A DNA stretch of 64,000 nt from JAENVT01 sp039931555 (GTDB lineage Bacteria > Actinomycetota > Acidimicrobiia > Acidimicrobiales > Ilumatobacteraceae). The stretch's first letter is position 1; each line of letters begins with the position of its first letter. The stretch is from contig JBDTRP010000030.1 in NCBI GenBank assembly GCA_039931555.1, positions 11,250-75,249 of the forward strand, in the 5' to 3' direction. Shown piece by piece: positions 58,024 to 64,000 of the stretch. A model generated the notes under the pieces. That model saw only the letters and a list, made by a program, of their open reading frames with translations. It made no database searches and was not told the origin of the DNA. A program made the position numbers and the translations under genes.

Positions 58024-59131
58024 GCCCGCCAGCGTACTCGGCGGCCACCACCAGCACGATCTTGCCGACGTGCTGCTTCGTCATGAACAGCCGCTGAGCA
58101 GCGACGATGTCGCCCAGCGGAAATGTCGCGGCGATGATCGGGCGGATCTCGTCACGTTCGATGTGGCCGACCAGGTTGGCGAAAATAGTAGGACTCAACA
58201 CGGTGCACCCGTACAACGTCAGGTCGTTGAGATACACGGTCCGCAGGTCGAGCTCGACCAACGGTCCACCGATCGCGCCGCTGATCGCATAGCGCCCACC
58301 GGGCCGCAGCACGGCCAACAGTTGCGGCCATGCGGGCCCGCCGACGACATCGATCACGACGTCGGCCGACTTGCGCCCGAGGGCTGCGATCAGGTCACCG
58401 TCGCGCCCCAGGACGATGTCGGCACCCAGTTCGGCAATCTCGTCGTGCTTGGCCTGCGCAGCCAGTGCGACCACGCGGGCTCCACGCCGTTTGGCGAGTT
58501 GCACCGCTGCCGACCCGACGCCACCCGAGGCGCCGGTTACCACGACGGTCTGTCCGGCACGCACATCGACTCGGCTCAACATGTTCTCGGCCGCCGAGTA
58601 CGAGCACGGGATCGACGCCAGCTCCACATCACTCCACGCGCATTCGACCTGCACGGCGTGCCTCGACGGCACCACCGTGTACTCGGCGAAGGCGCCGTCG
58701 ACCTCGGATCCGAAGTAGACGGGCCGAGCATCCGGAGAGGCGGGGTCACGGAACACGGGCTCGACGATGATGCGCTCGCCGACACGGTCGGAATCGACAC
58801 CGGCACCCACCGCCACGATGCGACCACACGCGTCGGCCCCTTGTATTCGGGGGAACGCCGGCACGTCACCTGCCCAACTGACGGCACTCCCCGCGGGTGT
58901 CGGCACCGACGCGTCGACCGGCCCAGCGGTGCCACCGACCACGTCCGGTGCGTACCACCCGATTCGTGTGTTGATGTCGGTGTTGTTGACCCCGGCTGCG
59001 GCCACCTTCACGAGCACCTGTCCGGGCTCGGGTGAGGGCACGGGCACGTCGTCGCGCAACTCGAGGCGGTCGAGCCCGCCGTGCCCCTGCAGCAAAACCG
59101 CCCGCATGGTCCGCGGCGTGTGCGTGTTCAC
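58010..59131 (-). CDS. Zinc-type/MDR alcohol dehydrogenase family oxidoreductase
   Basis: 373 residues. The GroES-like domain (about 9-160) and NAD(P)-binding domain with GASGGVGSAAVQLAKRRGA near 195 are clear. It resembles the MDR group of alcohol dehydrogenase/quinone oxidoreductases; an obvious structural zinc Cys cluster is missing, and the usual catalytic Cys position is part of GVNNTDINTRIGWY, so it is probably zinc independent. GTG 59131 has TAGGCG 6 bases upstream; ATG 59107 (MRAVLLQGHG) is the alternative start. Substrate unknown. Confidence 0.86.
   Translation of the reverse strand: MNTHTPRTMRAVLLQGHGGLDRLELRDDVPVPSPEPGQVLVKVAAAGVNNTDINTRIGWYAPDVVGGTAGPVDASVPTPAGSAVSWAGDVPAFPRIQGADACGRIVAVGAGVDSDRVGERIIVEPVFRDPASPDARPVYFGSEVDGAFAEYTVVPSRHAVQVECAWSDVELASIPCSYSAAENMLSRVDVRAGQTVVVTGASGGVGSAAVQLAKRRGARVVALAAQAKHDEIAELGADIVLGRDGDLIAALGRKSADVVIDVVGGPAWPQLLAVLRPGGRYAISGAIGGPLVELDLRTVYLNDLTLYGCTVLSPTIFANLVGHIERDEIRPIIAATFPLGDIVAAQRLFMTKQHVGKIVLVVAAEYAGGHALG
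58031..58036 (-). promoter_or_regulatory. -10 box of the cystathionine beta-synthase gene, inside the upstream gene
   Basis: TACGCT on the minus strand ends 7 bases before ATG 58023. It lies within the last codons of the alcohol dehydrogenase gene, so the transsulfuration pair can be transcribed on its own. Confidence 0.5.
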
Positions 59132-59160
59132 GCACCACGCCTATCACGTCGCGGACCATG
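59105..59160. promoter_or_regulatory. Long inverted repeat at the start of the alcohol dehydrogenase gene
   Basis: CATGGTCCGCG (59105-59115) pairs perfectly with 59150-59160. Inside, GGCGTGTGCGTG-TT-CACGCA and CACGCC form a second stem with one bulge. The structure spans both candidate starts and the gap after the multicopper oxidase stop. It may terminate that gene or bind a regulator. Confidence 0.5.
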
Positions 59161-59184
59161 TCGAGTGTGTCGAGTGCTACCTCG

Positions 59185-60384
59185 TCACGGAGTGACCGTG
59201 TAGGTCGACAACATGCCGGCCGAGATGTGGTCGTTCACGTGACAGTGGAAGAACCATGTACCCACGTCGTCGGGTTGCATGTCGGCGGTGATCATCGTCG
59301 CCGGCAGCAGCGACACCACGTCGGTGCGCATACCGCCCGACACGACCGTGTTGCCATGCCAGTGCGGCGTGTGCAGGTCGACTTCGGTGCCCATCGCCAT
59401 CACGTACCAACGCACGCGGTCGCCCTTGTGCATTGTCAGGCCGGGCAGGTTGCCGTACGAGTAGCCGTTGATCGAGTGCATCTTGTTGCTCTCGACGAAA
59501 CCCTCGTCGTCGGGCAGAGGTGGGCTGGCCAGCGCGTTCAAGTTGTCGGCGAGGTAGATGCTCGAGTTCTCGTCCATCACGCTGTAGTTCACGACGAGCT
59601 GGCGATCGACATCGCTCGGTGATCCGTCGGGACGAGCCATGCCGCACCGGGTGATGATCATCGGGCCCATCAGACCACCGTTGGTGTCGCCGACCTCGTC
59701 GACGTGCGAGTGATACATCCACATCGTCGAGCTGCCTTCCATCGGCGCGGGGCCGGATCGCTCGGGCACCTTCCAGTTGTAGGTGTACACGCTGCCTGGT
59801 GCGACTGCGTCGTCGGCCTTGTCGGCGCCACTGGTGCCGTCAGCGTATGGTGCCCCCTCTCCGGCCTTGGTGTAGAACACGCCGTGAGGGTGAACGCTGG
59901 CCGGGAACCTCGTGTTGTTCTTGAACACGAACTTGATGCCGTCGCCGACCTCGGCCTCGATCACCGGGCCGAGCAGACCGAGGTGCTGCCACTTGGCCGG
60001 CCGCGGCTTGAGATGTGTGAACGTGGCGTCGGTGTACTCCCGGTACTCCGACTTCAGGTAGACGTGCCCGACGCGATCGGGGCCCGCTGCCATGAACACG
60101 TTGGCCACATCGTCGAACGGCTCACCGGTGATCAGGTTCTTGCCGCTGGGCGTATAGTCCCAATGAACCTCGTCGGCAGCGATGTAGTACGTGCGTAGCT
60201 TGCCGGGACACGTCAACGCACCGCCAGCGGCCAAGCCGGTCTGGTTTGCCTGGGTGTGGCCGGCATGTTCGGAGCCGGCATTCGGCGATCCGCAGGCGGC
60301 GAGACCGACGATGCCAACCATCGTCAATGCCCGCCACCGTCCGACCAACCGGTGCACCCGTGTCGTGTTCATGTTGAATTTCAT
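59185..60384 (-). CDS. Secreted multicopper oxidase (lipoprotein)
   Basis: 399 residues. Lipobox LAAC (Cys31) anchors it outside the membrane. Copper ligands are arranged in cupredoxin domains: HPHGVF and MYHSHVDE in the first, and TPHWHGN with WFFHCHVNDHISAGM in the last, the HCH-x3-H-x4-M type 1/trinuclear motif of multicopper oxidases. The two-domain length suggests a ceruloplasmin/hephaestin-like or two-domain laccase/nitrite-reductase relative. A role in copper tolerance or metal/phenol oxidation is inferred. ATG 60384 has GAGGGA nearby; ATG 60372 is the alternative. Confidence 0.87.
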   Translation of the reverse strand: MKFNMNTTRVHRLVGRWRALTMVGIVGLAACGSPNAGSEHAGHTQANQTGLAAGGALTCPGKLRTYYIAADEVHWDYTPSGKNLITGEPFDDVANVFMAAGPDRVGHVYLKSEYREYTDATFTHLKPRPAKWQHLGLLGPVIEAEVGDGIKFVFKNNTRFPASVHPHGVFYTKAGEGAPYADGTSGADKADDAVAPGSVYTYNWKVPERSGPAPMEGSSTMWMYHSHVDEVGDTNGGLMGPMIITRCGMARPDGSPSDVDRQLVVNYSVMDENSSIYLADNLNALASPPLPDDEGFVESNKMHSINGYSYGNLPGLTMHKGDRVRWYVMAMGTEVDLHTPHWHGNTVVSGGMRTDVVSLLPATMITADMQPDDVGTWFFHCHVNDHISAGMLSTYTVTP

Positions 60385-60397
60385 CCGTCCCTCGGTT

Positions 60398-60656
60398 CCG
60401 TCCTCTGGACGGCAGCGCACCCGCGACAAAGCAGCTGGCTGAGCACGTGCTTTCGCCGCTCAGCCACTTGTCCCGAAGTGGTTCCCGTCCTCCTGATGAA
60501 GTAGAGGCATTAAGCCTCGGGTCGCATCCTGCACGTTGATCGCATCGACGATCAATGAGCTATAAGGCGGCAGACTTTGGTCGCCTTTAGACGTAAGACC
60601 TGCACCGCACCACAGGATTTGTACGGCGCCGATTCCCAACCCGCACGATTGGGGAT
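60398..60656. other. Hairpin-rich intergenic region, possible structured leader or small RNA
   Basis: Between the divergent multicopper oxidase and TauD genes are seven short inverted repeats: 60398-60412, 60437-60465, 60464-60481, 60504-60518, 60536-60555, 60564-60587 and 60632-60656. Six have perfect arms of 5 to 8 bases; the last has one G-T pair. Read on the minus strand they would form a chain of hairpins in the 5' leader of the oxidase mRNA. No known riboswitch consensus, tRNA or reading frame was recognised. Confidence 0.5.
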
Positions 60657-60671
60657 GGCATGCTGACCGGG

Positions 60672-61571
60672 ATGAGTGAACACCGCCCGAACTGGACGAT
60701 CACGCCGATCACCGGCGTGTTCGGCGCCGAGCTGTGTGGCCCGCTCGCGCGACACGGTGTCGATCCCGCGTGGCTGTCGTCGCTGCTCGAGGAGCACCGC
60801 GTCTTGGTGTTGCGCGACCAGCACCTCACACATGCCGAACAGGTCGAGTTGGCGCGTGCTCTCGGCGAACCGACACCCGCCCATCCAGTGGTGCTCGGTC
60901 ATCCCAACTTTCCCGAGATCCTCGAGCAGGATGGCGCGAAGGGCGGCCGTAACGCGCGTTGGCACACCGATGTCACGTTCATGCCATCGCCACCCGCGGC
61001 GTCAGTGTTGGTCGGCGATGCAACACCGCCGTGGGGTGGCGACACGATGTTCGCCGACACGCGCACCGCGTACGAGCGACTCGCTGAGCCACTGCGGAGG
61101 ATGGTCGACAGTCTCGAGGCGGTGCATCGCATCTCTCCGCTCGCCTATTGGGGCGAGCCGTTCGACTCGGCGCTCGACCGTGCCGACGCGCGACAACTCC
61201 TCGCCGAGGCGACGAAGGTGCCGCCGGTGATCCATCCGGTGGTGCGCCTGCATCCGACCACCGGCCGGCCGAACCTGTTCGTCAACCCCGGCTTCACGTC
61301 GCACGTCGTCGGCTGGTCGCGCATCGAGAGCGACGGGTTGCTGCGCATGCTCTACGAACACATGACACAGCCGGAGTTCGTGCTGCGGCATCGATGGCGC
61401 GGTGGCGATGTGGTGATCTGGGACAACCGGGCGACCATGCACTATGCGGTCGATGACTACGGCGCGGCGGAGCGGCGCGTGCGACGGGTCACGATCCGCG
61501 GTGGCTTTCCCATTGGCCCCACCGGTGTGGAGAGTCGCGTCGCCGACGACCCGTTGGTAACGATGCGCTGA
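60672..61571 (+). CDS. TauD/TfdA family Fe(II)/2-oxoglutarate dioxygenase
   Basis: 299 residues. The iron facial triad is His and Asp in ARWHTDVTFMPSP and the distal His in DNRATMHYAVDDYG. The 2-oxoglutarate-binding Arg follows in RRVRRVTIRG. ITPITGVFGAELCGPLA at the N terminus is typical. Members oxidise taurine, sulfonates or chlorophenoxy acids; the substrate here is unknown and no sulfonate transporter is nearby. ATG 60672 has CATGCT 7 bases upstream; ATG 60660 in the same frame is also possible. Confidence 0.9.
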   Translation: MSEHRPNWTITPITGVFGAELCGPLARHGVDPAWLSSLLEEHRVLVLRDQHLTHAEQVELARALGEPTPAHPVVLGHPNFPEILEQDGAKGGRNARWHTDVTFMPSPPAASVLVGDATPPWGGDTMFADTRTAYERLAEPLRRMVDSLEAVHRISPLAYWGEPFDSALDRADARQLLAEATKVPPVIHPVVRLHPTTGRPNLFVNPGFTSHVVGWSRIESDGLLRMLYEHMTQPEFVLRHRWRGGDVVIWDNRATMHYAVDDYGAAERRVRRVTIRGGFPIGPTGVESRVADDPLVTMR

Positions 61572-61574
61572 GCG

Positions 61575-62288
61575 TCAGTCGAACGCGCAGAATTCGTTTC
61601 CCTCGGGGTCGGCCATCACCCACCAACGGATGTCATCCTCCTTCGGGCGCAGCAACCTCGCCCCGGCAGCGACCAAGCCGTCGATCGTGGTGTCGACCAG
61701 GCGCACGTCCCAGTGCACGCGATTCTTCACGGTCTTCGGCTCGGGGACGCTGTGGAAGACCCAGAACATGTACGGGAAACCTGCCGCGCCTTCGATCCAC
61801 ACGAACGGCAGTCCGTCGCGCGTCCCCACCGTGCCACCGGTGCGTTCTGCCCACCACGCAGCGATGGCTGGAGGGTGGACCGCGTCGACCACCAACTCGA
61901 ACGGCCCGAGCGCGCTCGGGTCGGCGGGGTGCGGCCCGAACACGCACACGGGTACGCCATCGGGATCGTTGAGGATGTGCCAGTCGATGTCGTCGCCCTT
62001 GGCGCGCTCGATGGTGGCACCGGCTTCGACGAGTGGCACCGGGTCGCCGTCGATCACCCGGATGTCGATGTGAGCGCGGCTCTTTCCGGCGATGGGTTCG
62101 GGCACCTCGCAGAACCAAACCTTGCGATTCTTGTCGCCACCCTCGGCCGGATCGAGGCTGAACCCCTTACCCTCGTGGGTGTTGATCGGCTGGTTCAGCG
62201 CAGCGCTCCAGAAGGCGGCGACGGCTGCAGGACGACCATCGCCAGCGGTCACATCGATGCACAGATCTTTGAAGGAAACATCAGGCAT
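61575..62288 (-). CDS. Double VOC-domain protein (glyoxalase-like)
   Basis: 237 residues made of two glyoxalase-like halves: FKDLCIDVTAGDGRPAAVAA starts the first and GPFELVVDAVHPPAIAAWWA the second. Each half ends with a parallel phrase, DIDWHILNDPDGVPVCVFG and DIRWWVMADPEGNEFCAFD, which shows an internal duplication. This type (glyoxalase_6) is common in actinobacteria; substrates are unknown. TACCCT lies 7 bases before ATG 62288, and the divergent DUF5655 gene begins 32 bases away. It converges on TauD with 3 bases between the stops. Confidence 0.85.
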   Translation of the reverse strand: MPDVSFKDLCIDVTAGDGRPAAVAAFWSAALNQPINTHEGKGFSLDPAEGGDKNRKVWFCEVPEPIAGKSRAHIDIRVIDGDPVPLVEAGATIERAKGDDIDWHILNDPDGVPVCVFGPHPADPSALGPFELVVDAVHPPAIAAWWAERTGGTVGTRDGLPFVWIEGAAGFPYMFWVFHSVPEPKTVKNRVHWDVRLVDTTIDGLVAAGARLLRPKEDDIRWWVMADPEGNEFCAFD

Positions 62289-62295
62289 GTGGCCG

Positions 62296-62312
62296 AGGGT
62301 AGCCGTTACCGT
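62296..62312. promoter_or_regulatory. Divergent leaderless promoters (VOC / DUF5655)
   Basis: TACCCT on the minus strand (62296-62301) and TACCGT on the plus strand (62307-62312) each end exactly 7 bases before their start codons (ATG 62288 and GTG 62320). Confidence 0.65.
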
Positions 62313-62319
62313 GGTGGCC

Positions 62320-62733
62320 GTGTCGTGGGCTTGTCCGCAGTGCAAACGCCAATTCGCCCGCACGCGACAAGGTCACGAATGCGCACCGGCGATGACGTTG
62401 GAGGAGTACTTCAGCACTGGGCCGACGTTCGAGCAGCCGATCTTCGATGCGGTGATTGGACACGTGCGTACCTTGGGCGAGCCGTTCCTGGAACCCGTGT
62501 CGGTCGGCGTGTTCGTGAAGCGCGACGGCGTCGGCGTGCTGCAGTTGCGACCGATGACGAAGTGGGTCGCGCTGTGCCTGTTCATGCCGCGCACCCTGCA
62601 AGACCGCCGTGTCTCGCGCAAGCCGATCGCCACCGGACGCATCGTCTACCACGTCGTCAATGTGCGCGGGCCCGGCGACGTCGACGATGTCGTGAGGGGT
62701 TGGATCACCGAAGCCTGGGAGGCGGCCGGCTAG
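62320..62733 (+). CDS. DUF5655 protein with N-terminal zinc-ribbon-like motif
   Basis: 137 residues. The first 22 residues hold C-x2-C-x11-H-x-C (CPQCKRQFARTRQGHEC), a compact zinc-binding site. The remaining part (EEYFSTGPTFEQPIFDAVIG, then LCLFMPRTLQDRRVSRK) matches DUF5655, a small domain of unknown function in actinobacteria. GTG 62320 is set by TACCGT 7 bases upstream, just before the first Cys. Role unknown; nucleic acid binding is a guess from the zinc site. Confidence 0.75.
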   Translation: MSWACPQCKRQFARTRQGHECAPAMTLEEYFSTGPTFEQPIFDAVIGHVRTLGEPFLEPVSVGVFVKRDGVGVLQLRPMTKWVALCLFMPRTLQDRRVSRKPIATGRIVYHVVNVRGPGDVDDVVRGWITEAWEAAG

Positions 62734-62749
62734 CGATTTCTAGCGGCTT

Positions 62750-63565
62750 CTATCCGCCGCCGATCGTCTGGATCTCCCGAACGCCCATCTCGACCGGCGT
62801 CGTCGTGCGCAAGTCACCGAGGGCCCCACTCGCACCGTTCGATGCCTGCCATGTGACCTGCCAGATGATCGTGACCGTGCCGTGATAGCGAAGGTCGCTC
62901 GTGCCGGTGACCTTGCCGACCGATGGGTACGCCGGCGTCCACGCGCAGCCGTCCTGCGACGACTCGGTCGAGCCCCACGGCAGGCAACTGATCAGCGTGG
63001 TGTCGCCCGCGACCTGCGAGCCCGTGGCCCATTCGATGGCGGTCGCCTCGGCCATGACCGTTGCCGATAGACCGGGGATCGACGCCGTCGCCGTGATCGG
63101 CGTGCTCGGAGTCACCCCGAGCCACGTCTCGACGTTGACCACCATCTTGTCGATCGGCGGCGAGAACGTGACGTCGGGACGTGGCAGCAATGATGCGACC
63201 TTTTGATACGCAGCGCGTGACAGGTCGATGGGACCCTGAGCACCCACGTACACGAACTGGAGGATCGTGCCGCAGGTGCGGAAGTAGATCGTCGCCGGCA
63301 ACCCCGTCGCCGGATTGATCGTCACCGGATTCGCCGTCGGCCCGCCAAACGTCGACCCGTCGAAGAGCGCCCAAGGTGTGCAGGAGGAAGTGCCAGCAGG
63401 AGCCCTCACGCCCCCGTTCACCGCCGAGATCACCCAAGTAGAAATCTGTGCCGCGCCACCTGTTACGGATGCATCCTTTCCTCCTCCGACTGATTCGGCC
63501 TTAGCGAGCGACGGCACGAGAGCCGCTATGACAGCAAGCAGTGCAGCTAGTCGGAAGGGGGACAC
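62750..63565 (-). CDS. Secreted protein, function unknown
   Basis: 271 residues with an N-terminal signal peptide (FRLAALLAVIAALVPSLAKA, cleavage after AKA), no other membrane segment and a predicted all-beta body. Four cysteines in pairs (SSCTPW, RTCGT, LISCLPW, DGCAWTP) suggest disulfides. GTG 63565 has GAAGGA 5 bases upstream, inside the end of the preceding gene (19-base overlap), so the pair is co-expressed. I do not recognise the family. GC content and base use look slightly lower than in the neighbours. Confidence 0.75.
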   Translation of the reverse strand: MSPFRLAALLAVIAALVPSLAKAESVGGGKDASVTGGAAQISTWVISAVNGGVRAPAGTSSCTPWALFDGSTFGGPTANPVTINPATGLPATIYFRTCGTILQFVYVGAQGPIDLSRAAYQKVASLLPRPDVTFSPPIDKMVVNVETWLGVTPSTPITATASIPGLSATVMAEATAIEWATGSQVAGDTTLISCLPWGSTESSQDGCAWTPAYPSVGKVTGTSDLRYHGTVTIIWQVTWQASNGASGALGDLRTTTPVEMGVREIQTIGGG

Positions 63566-64000
63566 AGGTTTCCTTCACCCAGGCGATCGAGTTCGTGCTC
63601 TCTGCCCACGCTCCAAACACCACCTTCCAGAAACAAGCCGTAGGAGTATCGGACGCTCGCAATTCCATCGTTCACGACGGTCGGCAGTCCGTCAGGTCCG
63701 TTGGGCCCGAGGACGATCCCTGCGTCGTACACGCAATAGGTTGCCGTTGCCTCAGCGGAGGACGTGATGTCAACGGATTCAGCGACTAGGTACTGTCCCC
63801 GTCGTTCGGGGGAGAAGTAAAGACCGTTGGTGACTAGCCCCTGAACAAAGTCCGTCAGGATTCCCCGTGACGGTCCCTGCACGGCAGTGAACGTGTCTGG
63901 TGAGCAATCAACAGGCGCGATCCCGCACTGCTCGTAGGCCTCGAAGTAGTCCTGGACAGCTTGCTTGATCAGGTCTTCGGTGGCCACGGTGGTCGTCGTC
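63547..64000 (-). CDS. Probable exported protein with Thr-rich linker (5' partial)
   Basis: The gene runs off the window at its 5' end. The visible 150 residues start with a TTTTV stretch, the usual end of a Thr-rich linker after a signal or anchor, followed by an NTF2-like-looking domain: EDLIKQAVQDYFEAYEQC, then VAESVDITSSAEATATYCVY and a GVWSVGREHELDR end. Two or three cysteines may pair. It overlaps the downstream secreted-protein gene. A frame beginning GTG 63987 exists, but the coding signal continues upstream, so that is not the true start. Confidence 0.7.
   Translation of the reverse strand, partial: TTTTVATEDLIKQAVQDYFEAYEQCGIAPVDCSPDTFTAVQGPSRGILTDFVQGLVTNGLYFSPERRGQYLVAESVDITSSAEATATYCVYDAGIVLGPNGPDGLPTVVNDGIASVRYSYGLFLEGGVWSVGREHELDRLGEGNLCPPSD

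Noticed and set aside
60398..60656. Calling the hairpin region a known riboswitch, tRNA or rRNA
   Set aside because: No cobalamin, c-di-AMP, c-di-GMP or tRNA T-arm consensus was found on either strand.
1..64000. CRISPR arrays, insertion sequences, prophage or integrase genes
   Set aside because: No regularly spaced repeats other than the 56-bp tandem, and no transposase, integrase or phage structural gene was seen.

Overview
The window is chromosomal DNA of a high-GC Gram-positive, most likely an actinobacterium of the Acidimicrobiia (Ilumatobacter-like) type. The pointers are strong GC-rich codon use, frequent GTG starts, an adjacent pafB/pafC-type WYL regulator pair, a cofC gene (coenzyme F420), a PIN-PhoH (PhoH2) protein, mycothiol/DinB-like and PIG-L proteins, and a lysine-rich HU system. 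The lineage is an inference from gene content; no rRNA or tRNA gene was seen. It reads as ordinary housekeeping and accessory chromosome, with no phage, insertion sequence, CRISPR array or plasmid backbone recognised.

Layout. 1-1.2 kb: end of a glycogen debranching enzyme, then an ECF sigma factor with its zinc anti-sigma factor. 1.3-7.1 kb: a DUF885 hydrolase, a decayed FtsX-like permease remnant, and a small-molecule catabolic group (HpcH-type aldolase, D-2-hydroxyacid dehydrogenase, VOC protein, class III aminotransferase) arranged around a 16-bp perfect inverted repeat. 7.5-14.6 kb: GNAT, prfC, a 56-bp tandem repeat, an MmyB-type XRE regulator, a secreted CocE-like hydrolase, an SMR-fold protein lacking the family's key glutamate, and an M20 peptidase. 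14.6-21.2 kb: argG (long E. coli type), glgA, glgC, a membrane protein, a GT2 glycosyltransferase and an L,D-transpeptidase. 21.3-25 kb: Ppx/GppA, a metalloprotease lipoprotein with an inactive second copy of its domain, and a DUF305 protein. 25.1-30 kb: a complete five-gene Liv-type ABC uptake operon. 30-39 kb: lipoprotein, rarD, serine hydrolase, alpha/beta hydrolase, pgl, pgi and a large cyclase-ATPase. 39-47 kb: a 40-residue secreted peptide, an RlmI-type methyltransferase, pafB/pafC, exonuclease, phoH2, a CMD protein, a HIT protein, a DUF429 protein, and HU followed by a separate lysine/alanine-repeat protein. 47-64 kb: DinB-like protein, PIG-L, cofC, gpsA, an unknown protein, selD, rnhB, an amine oxidase, an EamA transporter, a cystathionine pair, an alcohol dehydrogenase, a multicopper oxidase with a hairpin-rich upstream region, TauD, VOC, DUF5655 and a secreted pair cut by the window edge.

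How genes work together. Glycogen turnover (debranching enzyme, glgA, glgC) and hexose phosphate metabolism (pgl, pgi) are both present. The liv genes form one uptake system. The cystathionine beta-synthase and gamma-lyase-type genes form a reverse transsulfuration pair. PafB and PafC are known to act together in the actinobacterial DNA-damage response.

Expression style. About twenty starts are preceded by a TANNNT hexamer ending only 6-8 bases before the start codon, with no Shine-Dalgarno sequence. That is the geometry of leaderless mRNAs, and I used it to decide several starts. Genes inside operons, or with true leaders, have recognisable Shine-Dalgarno sequences instead. In four places the upstream gene's stop codon supplies the first three bases of the next gene's -10 box.

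Most unusual items: HU and its lysine-rich tail separated only by one in-frame TAA; a hairpin holding the HU Shine-Dalgarno; the half-dead duplicated metalloprotease; the glutamate-less SMR protein; seven short inverted repeats in the 290 bases between a multicopper oxidase and a TauD dioxygenase; a tiny secreted peptide gene; and a small leaderless gene, apparently frameshifted, divergent from selD.
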